Positions 24,168-33,362 of a stretch of 64,000 bases of DNA are shown here, in pieces; position 1 is the first letter of the stretch; every line of letters starts with the position of its first letter. Source of the DNA: Niastella sp. OAS944 (GTDB taxonomy: Bacteria; Bacteroidota; Bacteroidia; Chitinophagales; Chitinophagaceae); contig JANUBW010000006.1 in assembly GCA_024809215.1 (NCBI GenBank), positions 62,936-126,935 of the forward strand, read 5' to 3'. The position numbers and the translations under genes were made by a program. Under the pieces are notes generated by a model that had not been told where the DNA came from, searched no databases, and saw only the letters and a list, made by a program, of their open reading frames with translations.

Positions 24168-26798
24168 TTACTTTTTGTCATTAGCCAGTTGCGAGCGAAC
24201 CGCATAGCCAATATAACCTAACAACAGCAGGAATACCAGCCATGCGGTGATGGCGGTAATGGTGCTGCCGGTGTGGTATACGGCAGGTTCAAACTTAAAT
24301 TCTATACTGTGTTTGCCGGCTGGTATCAGCATGGCGCGCAACACATAGTTTGCTTTGGCTATAGGCGTTTCCTTGCCATCGATATATGCATGCCAGTCTT
24401 TATAATAGATCTCGCTAAACACGGCCACATGCGGTGCACTGCTGTTGCTTTCGTATTTAACGTTCTCATTATCGAAGGCCGTTTGTTTAATAGTAGCACT
24501 GCTATCGGCGGCAACGGCGCCGGTCAGTAGTGATTCGAACTTTTTATCAACGATTGCTTCAGCAGCCGGGTTGAAATTGTTCAGGGCCGTCATTTCCTCA
24601 ATAGGGCCGTTCACATATCTTACTTTATTTACAAACCAAACATTACCTAATGCATTGGGGTTTGGTACCGCTGCAGCTCCCTGCTGGTCGCGCTCAATAA
24701 AGTATTTAACGTTAAGCATGTTCAGCACAGCCGGATTGGTAGAGCGATACAGCTGGTGCTCCATCAGGTCGTCATAAATACCTAAACGGGCAGGGTGATA
24801 ACCACCAATTGATTTATGGTGGTACGACGTACGTGAGTCTTCAGCATACGGATTACGTGATGTATTGTTCAGTACCCTGAAATTGGGGTCTTTATCCTGC
24901 AATATTTTTTGGTCGGCAGGTGAAAGCGGAAACTCTGAAGCTTCATAACTTTCTTTGCTGCCAAAATTGAATTTGTTCAGGTAGTTACTGTCGAACGTAA
25001 GCAGGTCGATGGCAGTAAGCAGGCCAACACCGGCCAGCATAACAAGCGCGTTCACTTTTTTCTGAATGAACAGGAAAATAAGTCCCATGGCCAGTAGTAC
25101 AAAGATCAGCGAACGTACAATGGTGGCGCCAAAAGCACTCTGCCGGTCTTGACGCAGGGCGGTCACCAGACCTTTAGCTGCGGCGGTATTGTTGCCGGTC
25201 TTTTGTACAAAATCTTCATAAATGCCATTGTCTACCTGACCGGGATACTTATTGTTGAACTCATTGATGGCCTCCCGTGTAAGGTTTTTTTGGTCGCCAC
25301 TTATGAGTTGGTTGAATGCAGTGGTACGTTGTTTATTCTCGTTGCTGTAATCGGAAGTAAAATACCAGGCAGTGGTGAGAACGAACACGGCGCCGATGAT
25401 CATGGCTGCCAGCTTAACTTTTTTCAGATCGATGATGGTATCTGAAACCAGTTTTTCCAAACCTAATGCGGCGCCAATGGGCAGCATTAGGCCGGTAATT
25501 TCAAGCGCCATGGTAGGCACGCGGAATTTATTGTAGAAAGGAAGATAATCGAACAGAAAATAGTTGAACGAAGGGAAGTGTTTACCCAGGGCCAGTAAAA
25601 TACCCAGTACGGCGGCTGTGAATATCCACCACTTATGTTTTCCATCGAGGTAAACCATTGAGAAAATGAACAGCATACAAACGATGGCGCCCAGGTAAAT
25701 GGGGCCAACGGTGAATGGCTGATCGCCCCAATATAAAGAACCGCTGGTACCCATCGTTAACTGGCCGGCCTGGTCTTCAGGAACACCTAGTTTTTCTGTA
25801 AGTTGTTTATGGAAATTAGAGTTCTCGTCGAGTTTTGGGTACATGTCGTAGTCGCCATCGCGCTCTGCATAGTGAGAGCCGTAGCCTTTAACACCCGGGA
25901 ACATCAGCGTCAGCGATTCATCCCAACCATAGCTCCATTGAAACGCGTATTCTTTGCTAAGGCCTTTTGTTTTATTGCCCTGTACAACATCGTGTTTATT
26001 CTGATTGTCGGGCATTACCAGCTGGCCGGCGCGTTTAGATTCTTTCGAATAATCGTACACGGTGAGTAAGGTAACAGCATTGGTAGCAACACCAAGAATA
26101 ACGGCCGCTGCGGTAATACCAATGGCTTTTAATGGCAATATGGCCTTTCCGGCGCGAATACCTTGTATAAGGAAGAACAACGACATAATGCCGATGATCA
26201 TGAACATGTAATAAGAGATCTGCTGGTGACCCTGTGTAATTTGAATACTGGAGAACAGGGCAGTAACAATGAAGCCACTGATATACTTTTTATCGAACAG
26301 CAGTAACACGCCTGCCAGTACGGCCGGCGTATAAGCCAGCGCCAGCATTTGGGTATCGTGCCCTGCGGTTATAAATTGCGGGAAGGTTGAACTATAAGCA
26401 AATGCCAAACCGCCAATAACAGCCACCCAGGGCCGAACACGCAATACCATGCACAGGAAGTAGAACGAAATACAGGCCAGGAAGAAAATATTGATAGGCT
26501 TGGGCAATCCCAATTGAAACACACGATCTACATAACCCAGGGGATTGGGCGGGCCATCCATTGCTACCTGGTAACCGGGCATACCGCCATACATATTGGT
26601 TATCCACAATGGAAAACGGCCATGCTTTTCTTTATATTCGAACGACTGGTGGCTCATGCCCTGCCAGTTTACAATATCACCTTGCTTCATCACAGAGTCG
26701 CTTTCAAGCGCTGGTTTACAGAAGATAAGGGCTACTACCAGAAAGATAGCAACGGATATCAGATGTGGCATTACCTGTTGCCAGAGTGTTTTCTTCAT
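24168..26798 (-). CDS. YfhO family membrane protein
   Basis: An 876-residue polytopic membrane protein. It resembles the YfhO family, whose members in other bacteria are GT-C-like glycosyltransferases acting on lipid-linked sugars. Around a dozen helices occupy roughly residues 1-620 (QVMPHLISVAIFLVVALIF at the start). A first periplasmic loop carries GDIVNWQGMSHQSFEYKE and PLWITNMYGGMPGYQV. The soluble C-terminal region (VAVFSEIYYKDWHAYIDGKE, ANYVLRAMLIPAGKHSIEFKFEP) has the YfhO ending, followed by a last helix. The lysine-rich ATG start at 26798 is good. Its position beside several GT2 genes supports a role in envelope glycan assembly. Confidence 0.85.
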   Translation of the reverse strand: MKKTLWQQVMPHLISVAIFLVVALIFCKPALESDSVMKQGDIVNWQGMSHQSFEYKEKHGRFPLWITNMYGGMPGYQVAMDGPPNPLGYVDRVFQLGLPKPINIFFLACISFYFLCMVLRVRPWVAVIGGLAFAYSSTFPQFITAGHDTQMLALAYTPAVLAGVLLLFDKKYISGFIVTALFSSIQITQGHQQISYYMFMIIGIMSLFFLIQGIRAGKAILPLKAIGITAAAVILGVATNAVTLLTVYDYSKESKRAGQLVMPDNQNKHDVVQGNKTKGLSKEYAFQWSYGWDESLTLMFPGVKGYGSHYAERDGDYDMYPKLDENSNFHKQLTEKLGVPEDQAGQLTMGTSGSLYWGDQPFTVGPIYLGAIVCMLFIFSMVYLDGKHKWWIFTAAVLGILLALGKHFPSFNYFLFDYLPFYNKFRVPTMALEITGLMLPIGAALGLEKLVSDTIIDLKKVKLAAMIIGAVFVLTTAWYFTSDYSNENKQRTTAFNQLISGDQKNLTREAINEFNNKYPGQVDNGIYEDFVQKTGNNTAAAKGLVTALRQDRQSAFGATIVRSLIFVLLAMGLIFLFIQKKVNALVMLAGVGLLTAIDLLTFDSNYLNKFNFGSKESYEASEFPLSPADQKILQDKDPNFRVLNNTSRNPYAEDSRTSYHHKSIGGYHPARLGIYDDLMEHQLYRSTNPAVLNMLNVKYFIERDQQGAAAVPNPNALGNVWFVNKVRYVNGPIEEMTALNNFNPAAEAIVDKKFESLLTGAVAADSSATIKQTAFDNENVKYESNSSAPHVAVFSEIYYKDWHAYIDGKETPIAKANYVLRAMLIPAGKHSIEFKFEPAVYHTGSTITAITAWLVFLLLLGYIGYAVRSQLANDKK

Positions 26799-26855
26799 TA
26801 TTGCAAATAATTAATAGTTGGGCAAAATAATGCAATTTTACAGCAAGTTGACTAT

Positions 26856-27146
26856 ATGCAAAGTTTAATATTTTTCTGTCGGGTGGCTTTTATTTGTAAT
26901 GTTTGCTTCGTGTTGGTGTGGGTAATGCGTTATTACCCTGTATTGGAGGAAGGACGGCCATCAGACGCTGTTTCGCTGGTTTTAATTTTGGGGATTTTGT
27001 TCGCTACCGTGCTGAATATAGCCGTAAACCTGTTCATACTGGTGTTTATATTGCAACGCAAACCGGTTTTAAAGAATTTCCCGGGATGGCTTATTATTGC
27101 TAATTTTCTCATTTTATTGCCCCAGATAATACTTATTTTAAGATGA
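26856..27146 (+). CDS. Small membrane protein, hypothetical
   Basis: A 96-residue hydrophobic protein with three predicted helices (about residues 4-25, 38-66 and 76-95) joined by a short basic loop QRKPVLKNFPG. I do not recognise a family. It overlaps the next gene, a queuosine precursor transporter, by ATGA, so it is probably co-translated with it. An accessory role for the transporter is possible but not shown. Confidence 0.7.
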   Translation: MQSLIFFCRVAFICNVCFVLVWVMRYYPVLEEGRPSDAVSLVLILGILFATVLNIAVNLFILVFILQRKPVLKNFPGWLIIANFLILLPQIILILR

Positions 27147-27919
27147 TCCAAGCTATAATTAAGGATAAACCGACCCGGCTCTTTGTGTTTTTCAGCGCTT
27201 TCTTTGTAGCCAATGCCCTTATTGCCGAAAGCATAGGCACCAAACTGTTTTCCCTGGAAAAACTAATGGGTGTGGCCCCGGCCAACTTTACGTTATTTGG
27301 CCAAAGCGGACTGGCATTTACCCTTACCTGCGGGGTTTTGTTGTGGCCATTGGAGTTTATCATGACCGATATTATTAATGAATATTATGGCCCCAAGGCA
27401 GTACGCCGCATAAGTATAATTGCCGTTATACTTATTTCATATGCCTTCCTGATGTATTACCTCGCCATTCATGTACCGGCAGCCGATTTTTGGATCAATA
27501 GCGGAAAAGAAAGAGGCATTCCCAATATGCAAAGCGCTTTTGATGGCATCTTTGGCCAGGGTATGCGTATTATAGTAGGTAGTTTAACGGCCTTTTTGGT
27601 AAGCCAGCTGGTTGATGTGACCGTTTTCCATAAAATAAAGAAACGTACCGGCGACAAACATATCTGGTTGCGGGCAACCGGTTCAACCGTAGTATCACAG
27701 CTGGTTGATAGTTACATTGTGTTGTTCATTGCTTTTTCGGGCATCTTTACCTGGCAACAGATATTGGCCATTGGTATTATGAACTATATCTACAAATTTG
27801 TAATGGCCCTTGTACTTACCCCCGTTATTTATTTGGTTGAACGCAGAATTGAGAAATATTTTGGGCCTGAACTCACCAAGAAGATGAAGCTTTCGGCAAT
27901 GGGAGTTGAAAATGAATAG
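27143..27919 (+). CDS. Queuosine precursor transporter (YhhQ/VUT family)
   Basis: A 258-residue inner-membrane protein of the YhhQ/VUT family, which imports preQ0/preQ1-type precursors for the tRNA modification queuosine. Visible hallmarks are FSAFFVANALIAESIGTKLF, WPLEFIMTDIINEYYGPKAVRR, SQLVDVTVFHKIKKRTGDKH and STVVSQLVDSYIVLFIAFSG, with six predicted helices. Family members are about 220-250 residues, so the length fits. It overlaps the small membrane protein by 4 bp and is followed by a large word-repeat hairpin. Confidence 0.9.
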   Translation: MIQAIIKDKPTRLFVFFSAFFVANALIAESIGTKLFSLEKLMGVAPANFTLFGQSGLAFTLTCGVLLWPLEFIMTDIINEYYGPKAVRRISIIAVILISYAFLMYYLAIHVPAADFWINSGKERGIPNMQSAFDGIFGQGMRIIVGSLTAFLVSQLVDVTVFHKIKKRTGDKHIWLRATGSTVVSQLVDSYIVLFIAFSGIFTWQQILAIGIMNYIYKFVMALVLTPVIYLVERRIEKYFGPELTKKMKLSAMGVENE

Positions 27920-27923
27920 TAAT

Positions 27924-28033
27924 GAGTTGCAGGTTACAAGTTGCAGGTTGCAGGGGTTAAATTTTCGCGAAGCCTGAGAATCATCAGCATTCTGCAATAG
28001 CGCCCTGTAACCTGTACCCTGAAACCTGTAACA
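27924..28033. terminator. GTTGCAGG-word hairpin between convergent genes
   Basis: The left arm (27924-27958) repeats the word GTTGCAGG/GTTACAAG; the right arm (28003-28033) repeats CCTGTAACCTG/CCTGAAACC, largely complementary to it. It lies between the convergent yhhQ-like and GNAT stops, so a bidirectional terminator is likely. Related words occur at 36122-36160 and 36341-36361. Confidence 0.55.
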
Positions 28034-28057
28034 GTTTCGGGGTACAAATTAAGTTTG

Positions 28058-28558
28058 TTACAAAGTAAGTGTTCGCTCCATAACATAGTCTACCATAAAG
28101 TACCCTTTACCAATATCAATATCTTCTTCTTTAGTTACTTCAAATCCTAACTTCTCGTAAAAGAAGCGGGCTTTGTTCTGGCGGTTTACGTTTAGTCTGA
28201 GGGTATGAATGCCTTGCGTGCGCAGTTGGCTTACAATATGATCTATTAATTGTTTGCCAATGCCCTGGCCTTGTGTTTTTTGATGCACATATATTTTATG
28301 CAGTTTACTAACGCCGGGTTCAACGGTTGAATAAGCGGCAAAAGCCACGGGCTCGCCATCTTCCTGTTCTACAATTAAAAAAGTATGCTGCTGGTGCTGC
28401 ATTTGATTGCGCAGTGCGGCATTGTTGTAAATAAGATCGAGCATATACTCCAGCTGCTCTGAAGAAAGAATATCGCCATAGGTGCCCGGCCATATTTCGC
28501 GGGCCAGTTTTTCAACTGTTGTAAGGTCATCGGCATTTGCCAATCGAATTGTTACCAT
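28058..28558 (-). CDS. GNAT family N-acetyltransferase
   Basis: A 166-residue single-domain acetyltransferase: VTIRLANADDLTTVEKLARE at the N-terminus, LHKIYVHQKTQGQGIGKQLIDHI as the acetyl-CoA loop (QGQGIG), then LRLNVNRQNKARFFYEKLGFEV as the late GNAT motif. The substrate is unknown. The frame is open a little upstream, but the ATG at 28558 fits, and a TACTTTTG box ends 6 nt before it. That box directly follows the stop codon of the upstream PrsW gene, so the gene may have its own, nearly leaderless transcript. Confidence 0.88.
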   Translation of the reverse strand: MVTIRLANADDLTTVEKLAREIWPGTYGDILSSEQLEYMLDLIYNNAALRNQMQHQQHTFLIVEQEDGEPVAFAAYSTVEPGVSKLHKIYVHQKTQGQGIGKQLIDHIVSQLRTQGIHTLRLNVNRQNKARFFYEKLGFEVTKEEDIDIGKGYFMVDYVMERTLTL

Positions 28559-28564
28559 AAGCCG

Positions 28565-28572
28565 CAAAAGTA
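28565..28572 (-). promoter_or_regulatory. -7 promoter box of the GNAT gene
   Basis: On the minus strand these bases read TACTTTTG, an exact TAnnTTTG match, immediately after the prsW-like stop codon and 6 nt before the ATG at 28558. No -33 TTG is seen at the usual distance. Confidence 0.4.
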
Positions 28573-29322
28573 CTATACTTCGGTGATTGAGCTATCGCTT
28601 TTATGATAGTGCTGGCGCGAAAGCTCCTCATGCAGCCTTATCGATCGTATGGAAATGCGGATGGCAATGTACCACATTACCAGCGCGCCGCTGATAAGTA
28701 ACCCGTTCGATACATGTTTTGTAACCTGGTAATTATTCTGCAGCAATAAAAAGAAGTCGAAGGCGCCATGAAAAAAGATGGCCAGCAGCAATCCTTTAAT
28801 AAAATGTTGGATGGTGCCGCGCCTGCGCGGGAGTTTGTCGAATTTGGCAAGGCCTACATGATAACCCATCAGCACGGCAAATGCGCCATGCGAGGGCACT
28901 GATAAGAACATACGCAGAATGCCGGTTTGAAAACCAAATTCCAGCACATAACCTATATTTTCGAGGGTGGCAAACCCCATACTGATCATTATGGAATAAA
29001 TAATACCGTCGAAAGGTTCGTTAAAGGCTTTATTACGATAGGCATAGTACCGCAGCATAAGGTATTTGCAGCCTTCTTCACTGCCAGCTACAACAATGAA
29101 TGATAATAAAATGAAATACAAGATGGTGAAACCGGGGAAATATTGGTTTAGCTCATGCTTTAATTTTGTTTGTATAAAAATAGCCGGCACTGTGGCAAGC
29201 GCGCCTAACAAAAAGGAGATCAATAAAGGCTTCAGCGGTTCCCGGTCATATTTATCCCTTGAATAAATATACAAAGTAATAGCAGCGCCGGGAGCTACAG
29301 CCAGAGCTAATAACGAAAGCAT
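28573..29322 (-). CDS. PrsW family intramembrane protease
   Basis: A 249-residue membrane protein of the PrsW family, glutamic-type intramembrane proteases (in Bacillus PrsW cleaves an anti-sigma factor). The catalytic signature is present: GSEEGCKYLMLRYY with the double Glu, FDGIIYSIMISMGFATLENIGY, LSVPSHGAFAVLMGYHVGLAK and LLLAIFFHGAFDFFLL, with about seven helices. The start is the ATG at 29322 within a Leu/Ala-rich first helix. The target is unknown; no anti-sigma factor gene is nearby. Confidence 0.88.
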   Translation of the reverse strand: MLSLLALAVAPGAAITLYIYSRDKYDREPLKPLLISFLLGALATVPAIFIQTKLKHELNQYFPGFTILYFILLSFIVVAGSEEGCKYLMLRYYAYRNKAFNEPFDGIIYSIMISMGFATLENIGYVLEFGFQTGILRMFLSVPSHGAFAVLMGYHVGLAKFDKLPRRRGTIQHFIKGLLLAIFFHGAFDFFLLLQNNYQVTKHVSNGLLISGALVMWYIAIRISIRSIRLHEELSRQHYHKSDSSITEV

Positions 29323-29713
29323 GTGTTTCTAATATGTTTTTTCCTTTCAGGGGATAACGGAACGTGGTACGGGTTAAATATACAACTTCAGGTACACTTT
29401 TCTATAAATGAATGTTTGGGGTGCTGGTTGGCAATCGGCAAACGTGAAACGTGAAACGGCAAAGTCCTATACCCGGGACTCATAATAATTTTACGTCTCC
29501 GCCGACGAACGGCTAAAGGCAGGCTGCCAAATAGTGAAGATGAAAACAGTTATGAGTCTTGAAATTGAGCCTTTCACGTTTCATCCGCCAGCTGGCGGAC
29601 CGTTTCACGTAAAGTGACTGTCGAATAAATTATCTGCATATAGAAAAAAGGATTTATTTTCAGGTTTATAACCAAGGCCCGGTGTATCTGTACGTACTTT
29701 ATAATACTTTCTA
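29323..29713. repeat. Intergenic region with nested word hairpin
   Basis: No gene is seen in these 391 bp. From about 29437 to 29611 an imperfect nested hairpin can be drawn. The outer arms are CGTGAAACGTGAAACGG (near 29450) and CCTTTCACGTTTCA (near 29572). The inner arms start ACTCATAA (near 29480) and end TTATGAGT (near 29550). A 16-bp perfect palindrome, TCCGCCAGCTGGCGGA, lies near 29585-29600. The promoter of the next plus-strand gene must lie between about 29612 and 29713; no TAnnTTTG box is obvious. Confidence 0.5.
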
Positions 29714-32542
29714 ATGAGAAAACTTTTGCTATTAGCTTGTTGTTTGCCGGTGATAAATAATTTGCAGGCGCAGCAATTTGGTGGTCATCCTCCTTCTACA
29801 AAATGGAACCAGATAAATAACGATACCATACGGGTTATTTTCCCGGCGGCACTGGGTTTGGAAAAACAGGCCGCCGATGTTGTTACCACCGTTCAAAAGC
29901 TGGGGGTACAAACATCCTCCACCATTGGCGACCGGGTGCGCAAGATCAGTATTGTGATGCAGCCACGCACCACTATCTCCAATGGCTATGTGTCATTAGG
30001 GCCCTGGCGCAGCGAATTCTATCTAATGCCGCCGCAAAGCGCCTTCGACCTGGGCACCTTGCCCTTTTCGCATTCGCTGGCATTACACGAATACCGGCAC
30101 GTACAGCAATACAATAATTTCCGCAAGGGGCTTTCGCGGGTAGCCTATTATTTGTTTGGCCAGGAAGGGTTGGCCATGGTAAATAGCGCCGCCATACCCA
30201 ACTGGTTTTGGGAAGGCGATGCCGTATACCAGGAAACGCTTAAAAGCCGCCAGGGCAGGGGACGAATGCCCTTCTTTTTTAATGATTACCGCTCGTTATG
30301 GCTGGCCAATAAAAATTATTCATGGATGAAGTTGCGCAACGGCTCGCTGCGCGATTTTGTACCCGATCATTACCGCATGGGTTTTATGCAGGTGGCTTAC
30401 GGTCGTGAAAAATATGGCGCCGATTTCTGGAAAAAGGTCACCGATGATGCAGCCCGGTATAAGGGTTTGTTCTACCCCTGGCAACATGCTATTAAAAAGT
30501 ACAGCAATACAAATTACCGCACCTTTCGCCAGAATGCGTTTAAATATTTTCAATCGTATGTTGATACCAGCCGGGGCGATGCCGTTAGCCAATGGGCCAG
30601 CAATCAAAACCATTTTGCCGGAGACGAGGAATTTCCGCAATGGATAAGCGATAATACGGTGGTACTGGTTAAAAGCAGTTATAAAAAAATACCGGCGTTC
30701 TATTTACGTAATATCAGCAGCGGCGAAGATACCCGCCTGCGTACAAAAGATATTTCGCTCGATAATTACTTTTCTTACCGTAATGGCAAAATTGTATATG
30801 CCGCTTACGAATCTGACCTGCGATGGAACTGGAAAGATTATAGTGTACTGAAAGTGCTTGACGTAAAAACCGGTCAGCAACAAACCCTCACGCATCATTC
30901 GGCTTATTTTGCGCCCGATATTTCGGCCGACGGCAAAAGCATTGTGGCTGTAGATGTGCAGCCCGGTGGTGTTGCTACGCTGCATATTGTTGATGCAACA
31001 TCTGGCGCTGTGCTGAAAAAACTGCCTAACCCGAAACAGTTGTTTTATAGCCAGCCAAAATTTTATAACCAACAACAGGTGGTTGCGGCGGTAAGGGCCA
31101 ATGATGGTACCAATACGCTGGGGCTGGTAAACATCAATGATGGATCGGTTGAAGAATTGTTACCTTATTCAACACGTGTAATTGGGTTTCCGGCTGTACA
31201 GGGCGACACTATTACTTTTACTGCGGCCTGGAACCAGCGCGATGAATTGTTTGCGCTGGTAAATAAACAATTGTTGCTGTTGCCTACAACAGATAACAGG
31301 GGCACGGGAAATTATCAATTAAGTACTTTTAATAACAAAGCCATTTATTCGGCATTTACAGCTGCTGGTTATCACCTGGTGCAGCAAGCCGTTTCAAACA
31401 AAAGCTGGCAGCCGGTAAGCACTGACGATTTCACCGCTCCATTGTTTGAGTATTCATTGGGCGATTTAAAAAATGGACAACCATTGCCCGTTGATACCAG
31501 CCGCACGTACCCTATTAGCAGGTATCACAAGGCGTTTAACCTCATTAATTTTCACAGCTGGCGGCCTTATATTTCCGACCCCGATTATACATTTTCACTA
31601 ATAGGGGAGAACGTGCTGAACACCTTACAAACGGAGATCTATTTCAATTACAATACCGATGAAAAGTATAAAGATGTAGGCGTTTCGGCCATTTATGGCG
31701 GCTGGTTTCCCTACCTGGTACTGGGTGTTGCAGAAACATTCGACCGTAAAGAATTAGATTCTCCTTTTAAAACCTGGAACGAGCTCAATGGCCGTTTCGG
31801 TTTACAATTGCCTTTTACTTTTAATGGCGGCCGTTTTTACCGTAGGTTAAATATTTCGGGTGGCATTAACCATCACCAGGTTAATTATACCCTTGCTTCA
31901 AAAACCAGGTTTGCCGATAAGCAATTTGAATTTGTTGACGGGTCGGTATCGTTTACCATGCAATCGCAGGTAGCAAAGCAGCATATTTATCCGCGGTTGG
32001 GTGTAAGCCTGTTGTCAAGGTTTCGAACTATCGTTTCTAATTACAGCGGTTACCAGTGGTTAACGAACGGCTATCTGTACCTGCCCGGTGTGTTCCCGAC
32101 GCATAACCTGGTGTTCAATGCCGCGTATCAAAAACGTGATACGCTTACCGATTATAGCTTCGGTAGCAGCTTCCCCACATCGCGCGGGTATTTTGGCATT
32201 AATAGTTTTGTGTTTCCTGAAATGTATAAGTTAGGTGTGAATTATCATATGCCATTGGTGTACCCCGATTTTGGCATTGGTAACATTGTTTACTTTCAGC
32301 GGCTTCGGGTAAATGGATTTTTTGATTATACCTACCTGAAATACTTAAGGCCAAAACAAAGCATTAATGATCTGGAATTGAAATCTGCCGGCGCAGAGTT
32401 ATTCTTCGATACCAAATGGTGGAACGAATACCATGTAAGCTTTGGCATCAGGTATAGCCGGCTTATTGATGTTGATCGCAGAATAAGGCTGGATCCTAAT
32501 CAATGGGAGTTTATATTACCTATTAACCTGCTTGGCAGATAG
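29714..32542 (+). CDS. Secreted HExxH protein with beta-propeller and barrel-like C-terminus
   Basis: A 942-residue exported protein with a signal peptide (residues 1-19, cut before QQFGG). A zinc-protease-like module has HEYRH at 125-129 and a possible third ligand E167 in NWFWEGDAVYQE. Residues about 290-600 read as TolB/WD-type propeller blades (YFAPDISADGKSIVAVDVQPGG). The last ~330 residues (aromatic-rich alternating strands such as LGVSLLSRFRTIVSNYSGYQW) look like an outer-membrane beta-barrel. It is probably outer-membrane-anchored with the peptidase and propeller in the periplasm or on the surface. Catalytic activity is inferred from the motif only. Confidence 0.75.
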   Translation: MRKLLLLACCLPVINNLQAQQFGGHPPSTKWNQINNDTIRVIFPAALGLEKQAADVVTTVQKLGVQTSSTIGDRVRKISIVMQPRTTISNGYVSLGPWRSEFYLMPPQSAFDLGTLPFSHSLALHEYRHVQQYNNFRKGLSRVAYYLFGQEGLAMVNSAAIPNWFWEGDAVYQETLKSRQGRGRMPFFFNDYRSLWLANKNYSWMKLRNGSLRDFVPDHYRMGFMQVAYGREKYGADFWKKVTDDAARYKGLFYPWQHAIKKYSNTNYRTFRQNAFKYFQSYVDTSRGDAVSQWASNQNHFAGDEEFPQWISDNTVVLVKSSYKKIPAFYLRNISSGEDTRLRTKDISLDNYFSYRNGKIVYAAYESDLRWNWKDYSVLKVLDVKTGQQQTLTHHSAYFAPDISADGKSIVAVDVQPGGVATLHIVDATSGAVLKKLPNPKQLFYSQPKFYNQQQVVAAVRANDGTNTLGLVNINDGSVEELLPYSTRVIGFPAVQGDTITFTAAWNQRDELFALVNKQLLLLPTTDNRGTGNYQLSTFNNKAIYSAFTAAGYHLVQQAVSNKSWQPVSTDDFTAPLFEYSLGDLKNGQPLPVDTSRTYPISRYHKAFNLINFHSWRPYISDPDYTFSLIGENVLNTLQTEIYFNYNTDEKYKDVGVSAIYGGWFPYLVLGVAETFDRKELDSPFKTWNELNGRFGLQLPFTFNGGRFYRRLNISGGINHHQVNYTLASKTRFADKQFEFVDGSVSFTMQSQVAKQHIYPRLGVSLLSRFRTIVSNYSGYQWLTNGYLYLPGVFPTHNLVFNAAYQKRDTLTDYSFGSSFPTSRGYFGINSFVFPEMYKLGVNYHMPLVYPDFGIGNIVYFQRLRVNGFFDYTYLKYLRPKQSINDLELKSAGAELFFDTKWWNEYHVSFGIRYSRLIDVDRRIRLDPNQWEFILPINLLGR

Positions 32543-32566
32543 CGTTTTGCCTGGTTGAATATAGAA

Positions 32567-32660
32567 CTAAGCCCAAAGCCTAAGGCCTAAAGCTAAAAGC
32601 GAATACAAATGCTCACACCTGTATTTGCCTTCGGCTTTCAGCTTTAGGCTTTATGCTCAT
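32567..32660. terminator. AAGCCTAAAGC-word hairpin between convergent genes
   Basis: The left arm (about 32570-32612: words AAAGCCTAAGG, CCTAAAGCTAAAAGC, GAATACA) is complementary with bulges to the right arm (about 32621-32655: TGTATTTGCC, GGCTTTCAGCTTTAGGC). It lies between the convergent HExxH and PAP2 genes and probably ends both transcripts. Confidence 0.6.
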
Positions 32661-32669
32661 TGCTAATTT

Positions 32670-33362
32670 CTAAAAAGCCGGAACTGTACTCGAATGCTTC
32701 TTAAAAAGCCACTTATTAGCTTTATACATTAACCATGCACTTCCCGCACCAATAACGGCGCCGGCCAGTACATCGGTGGGGTAGTGAACACCCAGGTACA
32801 TACGGCTATAGCCAACTGATGCGGCATAGGCAAATGCCGGAACGGCTACATACCATTTGGGGTATGCCAGGTATAATGAAGTGGCGGTAGAAAATGCTAC
32901 TGAGGTATGTCCTGAGGGAAAAGATGGATCACGTCCGCTACCCTTTGCATTAAGCGCGGGATTTGTAATATACGGCCGGGTGCGTTTAACAGAATACTTC
33001 AGGCCATAGGTTATGAAAGTGGAGGCCAGGGCCGATTCTGCCAGGTACAGGCTCTTCTGCAAAGTAGTTCTATTATTGTCAATAAGACCTACTGCTGCTA
33101 CAGTAGCGGGTACCAGCACCGATATCAACTGTGTGTTGTCTGAGATGCCCTGCATGACCCTGGTAGCGCCCGGGTTACGGCTCTCCATCAATCGCATCAG
33201 CATTCGCTGATCAAAATTCATTTTTTGGGCCTTGCACGACGGTTTAAAATAACAAAAGCACACCGCAAACAGCAGCGTGCTTTTGAAAATATATGAAACC
33301 GTTGATGTCTTGTTAGAGGTTTTTGAGGCTATCTTCGATAGCTCTGATCTTTTCTTCAGCAT
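32670..33362 (-). CDS. PAP2 family phosphatase
   Basis: A type 2 phosphatidic acid phosphatase of up to 230 residues. The three catalytic motifs are intact: KYSVKRTRPY, DPSFPSGHTS and GYSRMYLGVHYPTDVLAG. It opens with a positively charged stretch and a possible signal sequence (YIFKSTLLFAVCFCYF), so the catalytic part likely faces the periplasm. The ATG at 33362 lies inside the end of valS (50-bp overlap). A later start such as the ATG near 33222 would lose the signal sequence. Such enzymes remove phosphate from lipid phosphates such as undecaprenyl pyrophosphate or lipid A; the substrate is unknown. Confidence 0.85.
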   Translation of the reverse strand: MLKKRSELSKIASKTSNKTSTVSYIFKSTLLFAVCFCYFKPSCKAQKMNFDQRMLMRLMESRNPGATRVMQGISDNTQLISVLVPATVAAVGLIDNNRTTLQKSLYLAESALASTFITYGLKYSVKRTRPYITNPALNAKGSGRDPSFPSGHTSVAFSTATSLYLAYPKWYVAVPAFAYAASVGYSRMYLGVHYPTDVLAGAVIGAGSAWLMYKANKWLFKKHSSTVPAF

